From the NCBI GenBank assembly GCA_009733715.1, contig WMKJ01000010.1, forward strand, positions 121,163 to 185,162: a stretch of DNA of 64,000 nucleotides, given 5' to 3'. The notes beneath the pieces were generated by a model. That model was not told the origin of the DNA, did no database searches, and saw only the letters and a list, made by a program, of their open reading frames with translations. Source of the DNA: Herpomyces periplanetae. Its lineage: Eukaryota; Ascomycota; Laboulbeniomycetes; Herpomycetales; Herpomycetaceae. Position numbers and translations under genes: made by a program. Numbering within the stretch: position 1 is the first letter of the stretch; every line of letters begins with the position of its first letter. Positions 1 through 13,602 of this stretch are shown here, piece by piece.

Positions 1-1235
1 CAGTTTGCGGTAAGTAAATCGATTGACTTCTTCGCTTTCTTTTCTCTTCCTCATCATGACTAACATGATCATAAATGTATAAACCCAACAACGTTAAGCA
101 TATTCCGAAGGTTTGTGGTCGAGAAAAGTTATTTCGAAACCAGATTATTGTAAATATGATAATAAAAGCTCTTTTAACTAAACTGGCGATGCTATAAGTA
201 ACTGGTGAAACTTTTGAAAGTAGCGTAAAGGCAATTAAAGTTTGAAAAAAGTGAACCGTTCCATTAAATGAGTATTTGCCCATCAACTCCAATCGACTAT
301 TCACAGTAGATAATTTTAATTTTTCCGATTCAACCTGGTAAGTTGCAAAAAATTCAAACCATACGCTCACTGGTAGTAGCAGAAGAAAAGATATCAATGA
401 AGTGTAACAAATTAAGTTTAATTTATCAAGCCCACGTAATTTTCGATATGGCAAGTTATCATTTTTTGCGATTGTTTCGAATATATTCTTCGAATAAATG
501 TTTTGAGCTACAAAGCTAATAGTAGAGAAAAACGCAGTAAGAATTCCAATTGTACTGACGGTCGTTTTTATGCTTGTGGAACACGCCAAAAATACACCCA
601 GTGTAATTGGGAACAGTGATAAATATGTCTTTAAACTATATCGAACTCCTAGAAATACTCGATAAGCCGTTACTGTAAGGAAAGGTGACAGCCCTTTAAT
701 TGTGTGCACTAAGGACACTGGTAACCTTGAAGTTGCATCAAGTGTCAATGCGTGTCCTACAATTTGGAAGAGTGCCAGAGGGATGGCTGCTCGAAGAATT
801 TCCCGTGAGGGAGGTACAATACCATTTCGGAAGAAAGACATTCTGTATTTTAACTTGGAAATATTACACGAAAGCTTATCAAGGGCGATACACCATATCC
901 CAATAAATGAAAACTGAAAGAGTGTTAATGTTAAAGGTTTTGGGTAACCGTTTAATATAGCCTTTGAAGATGTACTCGTGGCAATTGATACACAATACCA
1001 TAGAAGACAAAGAATCTGATATTAGTTGGTATAAAGTTAATAAATTATTCAACTAATATGTAACAACGTGAAGTGTCTGTTGATTAAAGTAAACTAGACT
1101 TACCGGTACCTCCAATGATGATGAAATCTTAAATATCTTTGATCGACCAAAGGTGTGAAACAGAGAATGAGAAGGATTATTATGAACCGTTAAGTCGGAA
1201 CTTATACGTCCGGGTGGAATCTCTATAAAATTCAT
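1..1235 (-). CDS. SLY41-like triose-phosphate transporter family protein (partial, C-terminus runs off left edge)
   Basis: Membrane transporter of the TPT/DMT superfamily. The reverse strand reads without stops from 1015 to the window edge and gives several hydrophobic helices. Family-typical blocks include AILNGYPKPLTLTLFQF, VHTIKGLSPFLTVTAYR and SPVTYSIASLVKRAF, as in yeast Sly41 and related ER/Golgi carriers. Proposed exons are 1235..1104 and 1015..1, joined in phase 0 (donor gtaagt at 1103..1098, acceptor atcag at 1020..1016, branch ctaat). The ATG at 1235 follows an in-frame stop at about 1263. About 382 residues are visible, ending in a charged lysine/arginine-rich tail. The substrate cannot be read from sequence: the family moves phosphorylated sugars or nucleotide sugars, and Sly41 itself suppresses ER-Golgi transport defects. 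The family call is firm; the short first exon is less so. Confidence 0.8.
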
Positions 1236-4184
1236 GAATAAAGATTGCTGAATTATTAGCAGTTAATACCATTTGTATCAAGTCTTTTACCAAAAACTTA
1301 GTATTTTCAGTGTATTTTGATTGTATGGTTAACTGATGAAAATTAATAAAGTTATAGTCCAGAACTAGCAATGTTATTGGGATACTGTAGGAGGATCAAT
1401 GAATCATTAGTCTTAAATAATCCTCTATGAAACTTATATAATATGATTTGAATTAGTTTTTTCAAATTAATCTTTATAATAATGTAAAATTTTGTGCCTT
1501 GGTTGGAAATATATTCTTGAATGAACACGAAGTTCTATTGAACGGTTTGTTAATGTTAAATCCACAGAGCATAATAGAACGCCAAAAAAAGTAAAAGCTC
1601 ACTTTTTAGTGCAAGTAATTTTTTTTCATTGAAATTAAGAAACAATGGGAGAATACATATCCAATTTACCGCGAAAATGAACAAAATTCCATCTCCCATC
1701 ATCACGACCCCTTCACTTCTTCCCATGTTATACACGATCCTTGCCCAACTCCCTGACCGTCTCATCCCCAGGATGATGTCACGTGATGTATCATGGGAGA
1801 AGCAGATTTGGTGCGGATGGAGATGTTAGAGGTAACGGTAGAGTGTACGGGTTACGTGCTGTTTGAGTGATAAAAGTAACGGGGGTATCATGAGTGGTTT
1901 TAAAAAATTTATAATGCTGTTTTTGCTAATATTGTTTAGTGTAATAAATGGCCTTTGTTTGGTTAAATTATTCCCTTCAATTAACAGGTTTTTCGCTGTG
2001 TAATGTTTCCTTGTAAGATCATATATGGTTTTTTTGCTTTTAAATTATACACGAAGAATAAATTCTGAATTATACTAAAGCCTATATTAGTTTGAAGTTT
2101 TTACCATATCCAACCATTTTTTTTATTTATCGTACATTGTAAAGTATACATAATTTTTGTCCATATGAATTGGTTGCCCTTTATTTTGTATATAAGCATA
2201 ACCCAGTCGCCAAACATGAAATAATTCAGAATTTAGTAAGGAAGTGTGCTCATTCCATGGAAAAATTCTACAATAAACTATCTTTTCAAGTTAGTATTGC
2301 CTGCACAATCATAGAATGTATTTAACGGAAGTTACTAAAGGTAAAAAAGCAATATATTTTATATTTCAAAATAGTTTTTAACCTTACAAAACCGCAATTG
2401 CGATCAATTAGCCTGACCAAACTTCTCTTCAACGATTCACTGCGACAAGTCTACCTAATTTCACCATATCGATCCATTTAAAATCGAATATAACTTTAAC
2501 TTGAATTCCAACCAAATTCATACCATCACATTACAATACATCCCATCACACCGAAACCCTTTAAATGCCGTCTACGTCATCAACCTGTCATCATCTCGTC
2601 TTCAAAAAATACCACAAAGCCATCTCATCCCCAATTCCCCGCAAACAATCTCATCCAACCTTCCTCATCGGGCTGTTTTTCGATTTTCACGTGATTTTCC
2701 AATGCAGCTCTCTCAGTGACTTCCCGAATGGGTAAGCAATTGCTGTATTTTGCGAATATTGCTTGATTGGTTGGTCGGGTCCTTCCTGAATAGGTAATTT
2801 TCCATTTCCTCCCTCTCCAAAATCGTTATAAATTGTCCAATTCCCCCTCCAACTTCGAAATCTTCTCCATCAACCTTTCAATTCTTTTTTCTTCTTCTCT
2901 CGTAATTGCTTAAACCCTTTTTTTTCACCTTCCCTCCCCTACTTACCAGTTACTTACATGTCACTTCATCTTCCCTGTAACCAACCCGTTCCCTTTTCTT
3001 CCCTTTTTTTTTACCAGGAAAATTTCCTTCTTATATCTTCTCCATTACTTTTTTCTCTTATACATCCCACACAATGAAACCTTTTTCAATTTAACCCTTC
3101 ACCCAATCTCATACTTCTCTTCACTTCACCCAAATATTTATCACTTCTTACCTCTTTGGCTCACCCTCCCTTCTACTCTCTCCCCTCTATTTACTTGCTC
3201 TCTTTCTGTCTCACACTTCCTTTCCTTTATTATACTTATCTAAATGCCAACAAATACCACCTACTTAATTGCCAATTGAATCTAACTTCCCTCTTCTACT
3301 CGACAAAAAGTTTTCCTCTTTCTCTCGAAAATATTCCTCTCTCTAAATCTCTACACTCCCTCTTACTCGTTACTTCATCTCTTTAATACTCTCTACTTTC
3401 TTCATAACTTCCTTACTCCAGTAACCTCAATTCCTTTCTACATCTGCTTCCTTTTTTAATATTTCTTCCCCAGTTTGAATTCCCTAACTACTCCTCTCAT
3501 ATCCATACATCCAGTCATTGATTCCAAACTCCGAAGGTGCGTGCTCCAAAACACTATACATGTTCTTGTGTACCCGTAATCATCAAATCAACGTTACTTC
3601 TTAACACCTTGTGCACACATCCAGCTAGACTCGTCGTCCTTATCTTCGCAATCACTTTGCTCACTATATCACCCCCGTTATCATGCACATGTTTCTTCAC
3701 CTAACTTCACAACACATTTCCCCTCCCCAATTTGCTACCTTTTTACATATTTCCGATATTTCGTGCTCTTCTTAGTTAAAGTTCATCAATTAATTTCCAT
3801 CTAGCCCATAATCTAGCTCCAGAAACATGCCCTTTTAAGCTTGACCACTAACCCAACCAATGGATATATGATTCAATCTCATCTACTGCAAGCTTGGCTC
3901 GAAGTTTGACTTCTCTAATCATCTTTTTACTTGGCTCATTTTCTAGCATTGGATATTCTCAATTTATTCCTCACTTCTTTATCTTTGACATCTACTGCTC
4001 GCAAACATTCATTTGCTGCCCTTAAACATTGATTTTTCACAATTTTTCAATAATATTTACCCATTATCTCGCTTTCATCTCAGGAATGCTCTCGAAGTTA
4101 TGATAAATACAAAAGTATGTCCAATTTCCCGCTTAAATCTGCCTTCCCCAATTAACTTATTCTCAGACTTCAACCATCAACAGC
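1236..4184. other. Divergent intergenic region with long pyrimidine-rich leader
   Basis: No supported gene. The left half is AT-rich. From about 2400 to 4160 the plus strand is strongly C/T-rich, probably the promoter, leader and a long 5' intron of the downstream PUF gene. A donor-like gtaagc lies at 2731 and an acceptor (ttctcag) ends at 4166. A CACGTG palindrome is at 1780-1785. Confidence 0.6.
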
Positions 4185-6444
4185 ATGTACAACACCACCG
4201 CAATTAATCGTCAACAAACTGGTGTCTTAACTCGAGCATCCTCCGGATATGATCGGAAAAGTAGTGGCAGTGGGTCATCATGTGTTAGTTCTGATCCTAA
4301 CACACCTCCAAGTCCTGGTCACAATGTCACACCAACTGAATCTATTTCTCAAAATCATGCATCTTTTGAATTCGAAAGTTTAAAACAGCAGGTACTTCGC
4401 CTTCAGAAAGAAATTTCACGCTACCAACAGAAAGAGGCCCATGAGCGTTCTTCTCACAATTCGTCCGGAAGCGCTTTTACAGCTGTTTACGACTCCGATC
4501 AAAGTAATGTTCCAAATGACGGCTCTGCCGCAACAACTTCTGTGAGAAGTACATCAATTGTCAGGCCGACCAGCGATCGTATCAGCCAATGGTCCAAGTC
4601 ACTTGAACCGATCTCTTCCAAAAATTCAACTGAACTTCGAGATTGGGATTCAACAGCCAGATTTTCCGCTATCACCGGAACAGGGAATCATGATACTTCC
4701 GATGATGGACTAAATTTTCTTGGTTCAGCCGTTTGTAACTTTCAAAATCAAGTTAATCGGAACGTAATAACGGATTCAGCCCTCGATATCATTGGGTCAG
4801 ATAACTTGACTACAAACAACTCAACATCGAACTCATTTGGATCTTGGTCGAACGTATCAGCTTCCGGATATTATCGAGTACATGGGAATCAAGAGTCAAG
4901 GCCGTCAACTCATCCGTTGATGGTTGAGTCGTACGGCTACGGCCAGCAAACATTACAAAACCGGAGTGGTTATCCGTTGAATCAAGTGCTAAACTCAACA
5001 ACGCATTCAAGCAATGGTAATACGCTTGGAGCTGCAGTATCAGCTTACAATTATCAACCTCCAACTCCATGGAATAAAGGCGTAAGTAAAAATGTTGGTA
5101 TTGAAAAGAAACACATCTAATATCATGAATGTAAATCCTAGGTTCACACTGGATTGGGCCATGAAAATGTCTACTTTGCTCATACGGAACCTTTGGATTA
5201 TCGTAGGTTACTAGAGAAAGACGCATATTGCAACTGGGATTATGTTGTGGATAAGATTGTCAGTAGTAATGACCAACAAGCATCTATATTTCTTCAACAA
5301 AAATTAAAACTGGGAACACCATCACAAAAGCAAGAAATTGTCGAGGCAATCTTAAAGCAATGCTACGCATTAATGGTAAACCGGTTTGGCAATTTTCTAG
5401 TACAAAGGTGCTTTGAACATGGTACACCACAACAGGTTATCAAAATTGCTCAAACAATTCGAGGAAATACGATAACATTAAGCATGGATCCATTTGGTTG
5501 TCATGTTGTTCAAAAAGCCTTCGATTCCGTACCAGAAGAATATAAAGCATGCTTTGTTCATGAACTTCTACGAAGAATTCCCGATACAGTAATTCATCGA
5601 TATGCATGCCACGTTTGGCAAAAGTTGTTTGAACTACACTGGAGTGATTCCCCTCCCCAGATTATGAAGTATGTTAATGAAGCGCTTCGGGGAATGTGGC
5701 ATGAAGTAGCCTTGGGAGAAACAGGAAGTTTGGTAGTTCAAAATATCTTTGAAAATTGTGTGGAAGAGGACAAGGTAAGTGAAAAAGATTGCAATTTTAA
5801 AAATTTATAAACGTGAAAAAATTAACGTGATTAAAAATATTTAGCGGCCATGCATTAACGAAGTTTTGAATAATATCGATGTAATTGCAAGAGGACAATT
5901 TGGAAATTGGTGTATTCAACATATCTGTGAAAATGGGGCAACCCCTGATAGATCTAGAGCCGTTGATCACATACTTCACTATGCTACAGAATATAGTATT
6001 GATCAATATGCATCAAAAGTTATCGAAAAATGTCTTAAAGTTGGAGGAAATGACTTTCTCGATCGATATTTAACTAGAGTATGCGAAGGAAGACCAGATC
6101 GACCAAGGATGCCACTCATTGACAGTAAGTCACCAAAATCAAAATACGGTAATTTGTTAAACTCTGCTAACACGGAGTTAATAGTTGCGGGTGATCAATT
6201 TGGAAATTATTTAATTCAGTATATTTTAGCAAATGCAACACCTCAACATCGTGAGATGGTGGCAACTCACGTAAGAAAGCATATGGTGTCGTTGAGAGGA
6301 TCAAAATACGGCTCAAGAGTTGCGATGCTCTGTTGTAATCCTGTAACAGCAACAAGACCAGGACCAGCTACAAGTGGATACTCAGGGAGATTTCATTATG
6401 GAAAAAATGGATTTACACGCCAAAGTCATACGCATTATGCGTAA
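4185..6444 (+). CDS. PUF (Pumilio) family RNA-binding protein
   Basis: Sequence-specific mRNA-binding protein, probably acting on 3' UTRs in the cytoplasm. Exons 4185..5081, 5142..5774 and 5845..6444 join in phase 0 and give about 709 residues. The first 300 are Ser/Thr/Asn-rich with a short predicted coiled coil (about 61-88). From about residue 380 PUF repeats follow, with recognition helices NRFGNFLVQR, MDPFGCHVVQK, HRYACHVWQK, GETGSLVVQN, RGQFGNWCIQH, IDQYASKVIEK and GDQFGNYLIQY. The block around GETGSLVVQNIFENC is typical of a fungal Pumilio subgroup. The 4185 start is the first ATG after a 3' splice signal ending at 4166. The frame is open back to that signal, so a short upstream coding exon is possible. 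The C-terminus after the last repeat is short and ends HTHYA. Confidence 0.88.
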
Positions 6445-7452
6445 CTTGGAAATTTTATAGACCGATAAACAAGGTGAAAATAGATTGGAGAAAATAATTC
6501 CCAAATCCAGATCAAAGCTTATTATCCAAAGCTCCGGAAGATCAACATCTTCCAAACCTTTAAGGCCCCCCTCGATCTAAACACGGAAAGATTATAATAT
6601 TACACATACCTTGGCCAGACTGCCAACATGCCAAACTGTATTACCTCAATTTTGCATCGTATCTTCTCATTCAGATTATCCCAAAAGTTTACCAAAATTT
6701 ATTCCCAAAACGGAAATTTTTGTTGGACCAAACCCGGATTATCTAATTCCCCGTTGCCGCTTTCCGAATTTCCCAATTAGGCAACGTGTTTACCAGCTTT
6801 CTTCCTTGTCAATTTTCTTTGCGACGTGAACATTTCGAGCTAATTATTTCAAGTGCATGCAGCATTTTGTTTAAATGGTCTTCATCATCATAACCCAAAT
6901 CATTCATCAATGAGTATTCCCTTTTGCACTCAATTCTTCATCCGCCCTTTTCCAAATGCAAATGTGTTAGCCTCCCCCTCCCTTCCAGTATGTTATCTAA
7001 AATACCCTCGAGAGATGAAGTATTAACCTTTACGCATGCATATTTCTACGGCATATTAGTATTACATTTTCCTATTTGTCTTTTTTAGCATAATATCGTG
7101 GAATTTCTACATCGGATTGGCTTTTTCTGTTTGTGTTTAGCAATATTTGTCGGATGTGTTTACTGACCGAGAAAAAAGATTTTTCCTTCAGTTATTTGTT
7201 TCCCATATTAACTAGCCAGTCTCCAAGGTTGGCTTGTATCATTCTTTATTTTCTCAAGTCAGTCGTTTACTCTGTGTATTATATGATGATAGATAGAATT
7301 ATGGTTTAGACTGGTGTTCACAATTAGCTATTCTTGGATGATTTAGATTCGTTACAAACTGTTCTTTGAATGGAATTTATTTTTGTAAATTGTGTACTAA
7401 TTAACATTCTAAAAAAAAACTTCTTTCTTCAAACCATAACATTCTATCACTT
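6445..7452. other. Convergent intergenic region (3' UTRs)
   Basis: Lies between the ends of the PUF gene and the JmjC gene. The only ORF here, at 6611-6829, starts at a TTG codon and shows no recognisable protein. I see no RNA gene. Confidence 0.5.
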
Positions 7453-10120
<2,668 letters not shown>

Positions 10121-10124
10121 AAAA
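10121..10124 (-). terminator. RNA polymerase III T-run terminator of 5S gene
   Basis: On the minus strand the 5S 3' end runs directly into a run of T residues (AAAAA on plus at 10121-10125), the usual polymerase III stop signal. Confidence 0.75.
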
Positions 10125-10243
10125 ACTTACAGCAGACGGAATTCCCGCGTGGTCACCCACCGCAGTACTACCCGCCCACTCGAGGGCTTAAGTAGGGCGG
10201 AGCGGACGGGACGCCCTGTTTTCCCTCGGTTATGGCCGTAAGT
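10125..10243 (-). rRNA. 5S ribosomal RNA
   Basis: The minus strand from 10243 to 10125 (119 nt) begins ACTTACGGC and ends GCTGTAAGT, giving a 9-bp terminal helix I. It contains the conserved fungal 5S blocks GTCCCGTCCG, ACTTAAGCC and GGTGGGTGACCACGCGGGAA. It stands alone between protein genes, so this genome has at least one 5S copy outside the rDNA repeat. A T-run follows the 3' end and a TATA-like element lies 25-30 bp upstream. Confidence 0.93.
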
Positions 10244-10267
10244 GACAGAGGGGAGAAAATTATGGCC

Positions 10268-10273
10268 TATATA
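10268..10273 (-). promoter_or_regulatory. TATA-like element upstream of the 5S gene
   Basis: TATATA sits 25-30 bp upstream of the 5S 5' end on the minus strand. Upstream TATA elements drive polymerase III genes in Schizosaccharomyces pombe; function here is inferred from position only. Confidence 0.5.
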
Positions 10274-11143
10274 GTAATTTATATTATTTTCTATTTAAAA
10301 TCTCCATCGATGATATACATCATGGTTTCATAACTCCATAATTTGATGAACAATTATCATTTTAAACACAATATGGTAGATTACGAAGCTAGAATGTAAG
10401 GATTTCATGTGAACTTTAACTTTGTTTAGTTTATACTACACATAAACGAGCTCTCACGTTCCAAAGAAATCACAAGAAATATACAAAGTACAATGGTAAT
10501 GCGCTCTAATTAGAATCTGACACAGTTAGCATAGTTGAGCCTTGCCCTTGGAAAAGTTTTTTTTAATTAACTCGTCGATCATGTCATTATTCCATCATGG
10601 TAACTACGTTAAAAACATGTCGCAATTGTCTGCAGCCATGAAATTTCAGTTGTAATGGAATGGTGGAACATTAGTGTTATCGCTAACGTTATTAAGGGAT
10701 AGACTTCAAATGAATTATCCCGTTAGTAGTCCTATCACCGTAATGCTAGACTAGGAATACTGTTGGGGTTTGCCGAATACATATCTAGGTAATATTAGCT
10801 TCATTGAACTGCACGCTATCCAACATTCATTCAAATGCTCAGATGTTTCAGCATACCATACTTTACAACGAAGATTAACTACAGGATGGAGGCTAATTGT
10901 TAAACATGACGAACCTACCAATTATAAAACAACACCCATAACAATAAATGATTTGCAATAGATTCTCTATTGTTTACTCTTACATGCCAATTGAGTAAAG
11001 TAACATTTTCGAAAAGCGTAGCGCAAACGAATTTACATCCATGAAACCAACTTAAACATGAGCAAAAAGCCTGTAAAATATGTGATAATCGTATAGGTCT
11101 GTTTTGTCGGAACTTTACGTTGTACAAACAAGCTAGTTAAAGG
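10274..11143. other. Intergenic region between 5S rRNA and the RAD57 3' end
   Basis: AT-rich with no supported coding. The small ORFs at 10770-10961 (plus) and 10915-11127 (minus) overlap each other and match nothing I know. Confidence 0.4.
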
Positions 11144-12773
11144 TCAATTCATCTCGGGATGTATGGCACGAATACCACCTTTCCAAACTTCAAAGGCTAC
11201 GCCTTTGTCAGCCGATTGAATAGCCCAAGGTGAAAAAACTACTCGAAGCCTTCTAGGATTACATCTTTTCAATGCAATTCGGGCGGCTATTCTGTGAGCC
11301 CATACCAAGCCTAGTGAAGGTGTTTTTAAATTTCCCGATACTGGTATTGTTGAGGTAAATTTCCGAGGTGTGTTTAATGCTGGTCCTACGACGTTTGAAG
11401 GTATATCATCTCGTGTTCCAGCAGATAGCAAATCGTCAGGACAATTGGAGAAAAGGAAAAACTCATTCTCTAAATCACCCCAGCCAGTAAACCATCTTAA
11501 TTGATAATCAAGTGTAAAAGGATTTTGACCCACGTTTGAAAACGGATCTATAAACTTTAACTGTTGCTTTACTTGCTTATTAGATGTGCTTGCTATATTT
11601 GATGAGTTAGGTTTGGTAGGTTCTTCATTCGAGTGAGGAGAAACCGCAACATCTTCTCGTGGACTCGGATTAAATTTAACTGTATTTAACAAAGTATCTG
11701 AAATAATATATGTAGAAGAAGATGACTCCATGGTAGATTTAGCTAAACTGTCATCAGTGTCATTTGAAGAAAATCGATCGGATACTTGGTTCGAAACTAT
11801 AACAGCAACATTTTCCTTATGAGCAAGCTCTTGTAAAAGGAAGCCCAATTGTAGTATACTAATTCGTTGTTTGGACATTGCGTTAGGATCTAAAGTGGAC
11901 GTGTGACCATTATGCTTTCTGGCATATTTTTTAACGTTTACCTCAGCACGAAAATTAGCTGCTACACTATCCAGGACAATTAGGCCGATATGATGACGAC
12001 TCATTATTACAGGCAACTGATAGCGAAGTATATGCTCTTGGGATTCTAGATCTGCGGTTTGTATAGTATGAATTTTTTGTAAGGATGGACGGGAGGCTTT
12101 GGGAATATTTGAGAGCAAGGGGTGCTCGGATAATATTTGCACTAACCGTGGGGTACATAATTGAGATTCGGAAGAAATGTAAACTGCACCACGAGATACA
12201 CCGTAAGGAGGGGGTAATTGAACGGCAATTAAGAGTGTAAGTAGAAATTGAGTTTTGGCGGCACCACTAAATGTTCCGACTGTCAAACGCAACAAATTCA
12301 TTCATCAATTTGAAAATATGTCTATGTACCAACCTTTCACCCGTAATTTCCGATAGATAACCCAAGGGGAAACCACCTCCTAAAGCTCTATCAATGTCTG
12401 AATCTAAGCAACTGATAAAGTGTGGTACAGTCTTAACAGGATGTTCGACTAATGTGGGTTGCTTAGCTGAGAAATAACGTGGATCAGGAAATGATCGATT
12501 ATCGTTTAACGTTACACCAGTAACATTGTGATCTTTAGGGTAATGGAACACATTTTTACATTGATTCCAATCAACATCAGTGTGTAGAACGGTAATAATA
12601 TGATCAATGAAGTTTCGTAATTCTGAAACTGGTAAACGTGTATAACGAGCGATATCCGAAGGCTTAGAAGCAATTAACTCAGCCAAAGATATATTGTAGT
12701 ACTCTAAAGAAGAAAGTAAATGAGAATACGGTTCAGTAGAAAAGTTTGGTAAAATATCCAGAAGATCAGACAT
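11144..12773 (-). CDS. RAD57: Rad57-type RecA/Rad51 paralogue (XRCC3-like recombination mediator)
   Basis: DNA repair protein. Rad57 pairs with Rad55 to help load and stabilise Rad51 on single-stranded DNA. Exons 12773..12334 and 12266..11144 give about 520 residues. The splice AG|T rebuilds the Walker A region as GESGAAKTQ. Other supports are SEITGE before it, AVYISSESQLCTPRLVQIL, ESQEHILRYQLPV and the Walker B-like IGLIVLDSVAANF, all typical of fungal Rad57, and NVAVIVSNQVSDRF. The ATG at 12773 is preferred; the frame extends upstream only to non-ATG codons. The Walker A second glycine is Ala. About 100 residues of low-complexity insert separate NQVSDRF from QLRWFTGWGD. A closer tie to XRCC3 than to Rad57 cannot be excluded, but these are considered related. 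Confidence 0.85.
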
Positions 12774-13602
12774 CAATCCAAACAAAAGTAGAAAATACTG
12801 GTTGATTAAGGTTAATTTAATTTTTTTAGTCGTTGAAGGACGTGTTTGTGCACAAAATCCGAAAAAAATCGGACAAATGCGCCGAAGTTCCGAGCTCTAT
12901 TGCTTACATAACCAAGCAAGGATGATGTAAGAAGCCGGGCAAAGCCGGTCGGGAATGGCTTGGCATTGAGTCGGGTTCGGGTTCGGCAAGAGAGACACGT
13001 GATAAGGGGAACTGAATTTTTGACATCAAACGCGAAGTGAAGACAAATCTAAACCAATTGGCAAATAATCGTCGTATATATATATTTGAGATATTTAAAA
13101 TTACATTGGCAAGTTGTCGGATTAAACAGTTTGGATATAATTAGTACGGTTTTAGCAAAAAGGATTCTGTTCGAGTTGCATTATCGTCGTATTGGGGTGC
13201 ATTTTTTAGGTACGGTGGGGATGTAGTTTTTACGCGGTTTTTGGTTTAGTTTGACGATATCAGTGGACTAACAGGCTAAATTTATGGCATTCAGATAGTC
13301 TACTCATGATTAATTCGTTTAAAAGTGGCATTTTACTAATTTCCGGAAAGACTTAAGCCCCAATACTCTCGACATCATCTCCACTCTAGGGTTATTGAAA
13401 CATTTTTATACTATTTCTTCCATATTATCGATGAGTCCCGGATCTTTAAATTTTTATTAAAATAGAGAAAGGGTTACAACCATTTATCATTCACTAAGTC
13501 GATAAGTGAACGAGTGAAAGTGAGTGAGTGATCAAAAAGTAAAAAGTTTATCGGGCTGTCTACCTTCTTCTACACGCAATTTTGTCCGAAGTTTTTTCTA
13601 TT
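12774..13602. other. Divergent intergenic region RAD57/MOB
   Basis: No gene seen. Contains a CACGTG at 12996-13001 and GC-rich short repeats (tcgggttcgggttcgg near 12971). Probably holds the promoters of the two divergent neighbours. Confidence 0.4.

Noticed and set aside
1556-1829. Hydrophobic minus-strand frame and its plus-strand partner
   Set aside because: Short, overlapping on opposite strands, and the 5' codons are not part of any recognisable gene; splice links to the transporter are not apparent.
4810-5226. 138-codon minus-strand frame within the PUF gene
   Set aside because: Antisense to a clear coding exon; no recognisable protein.
12960-12990. Telomere-like TCGGGT repeats
   Set aside because: Only two to three imperfect units inside a promoter region; not an array.
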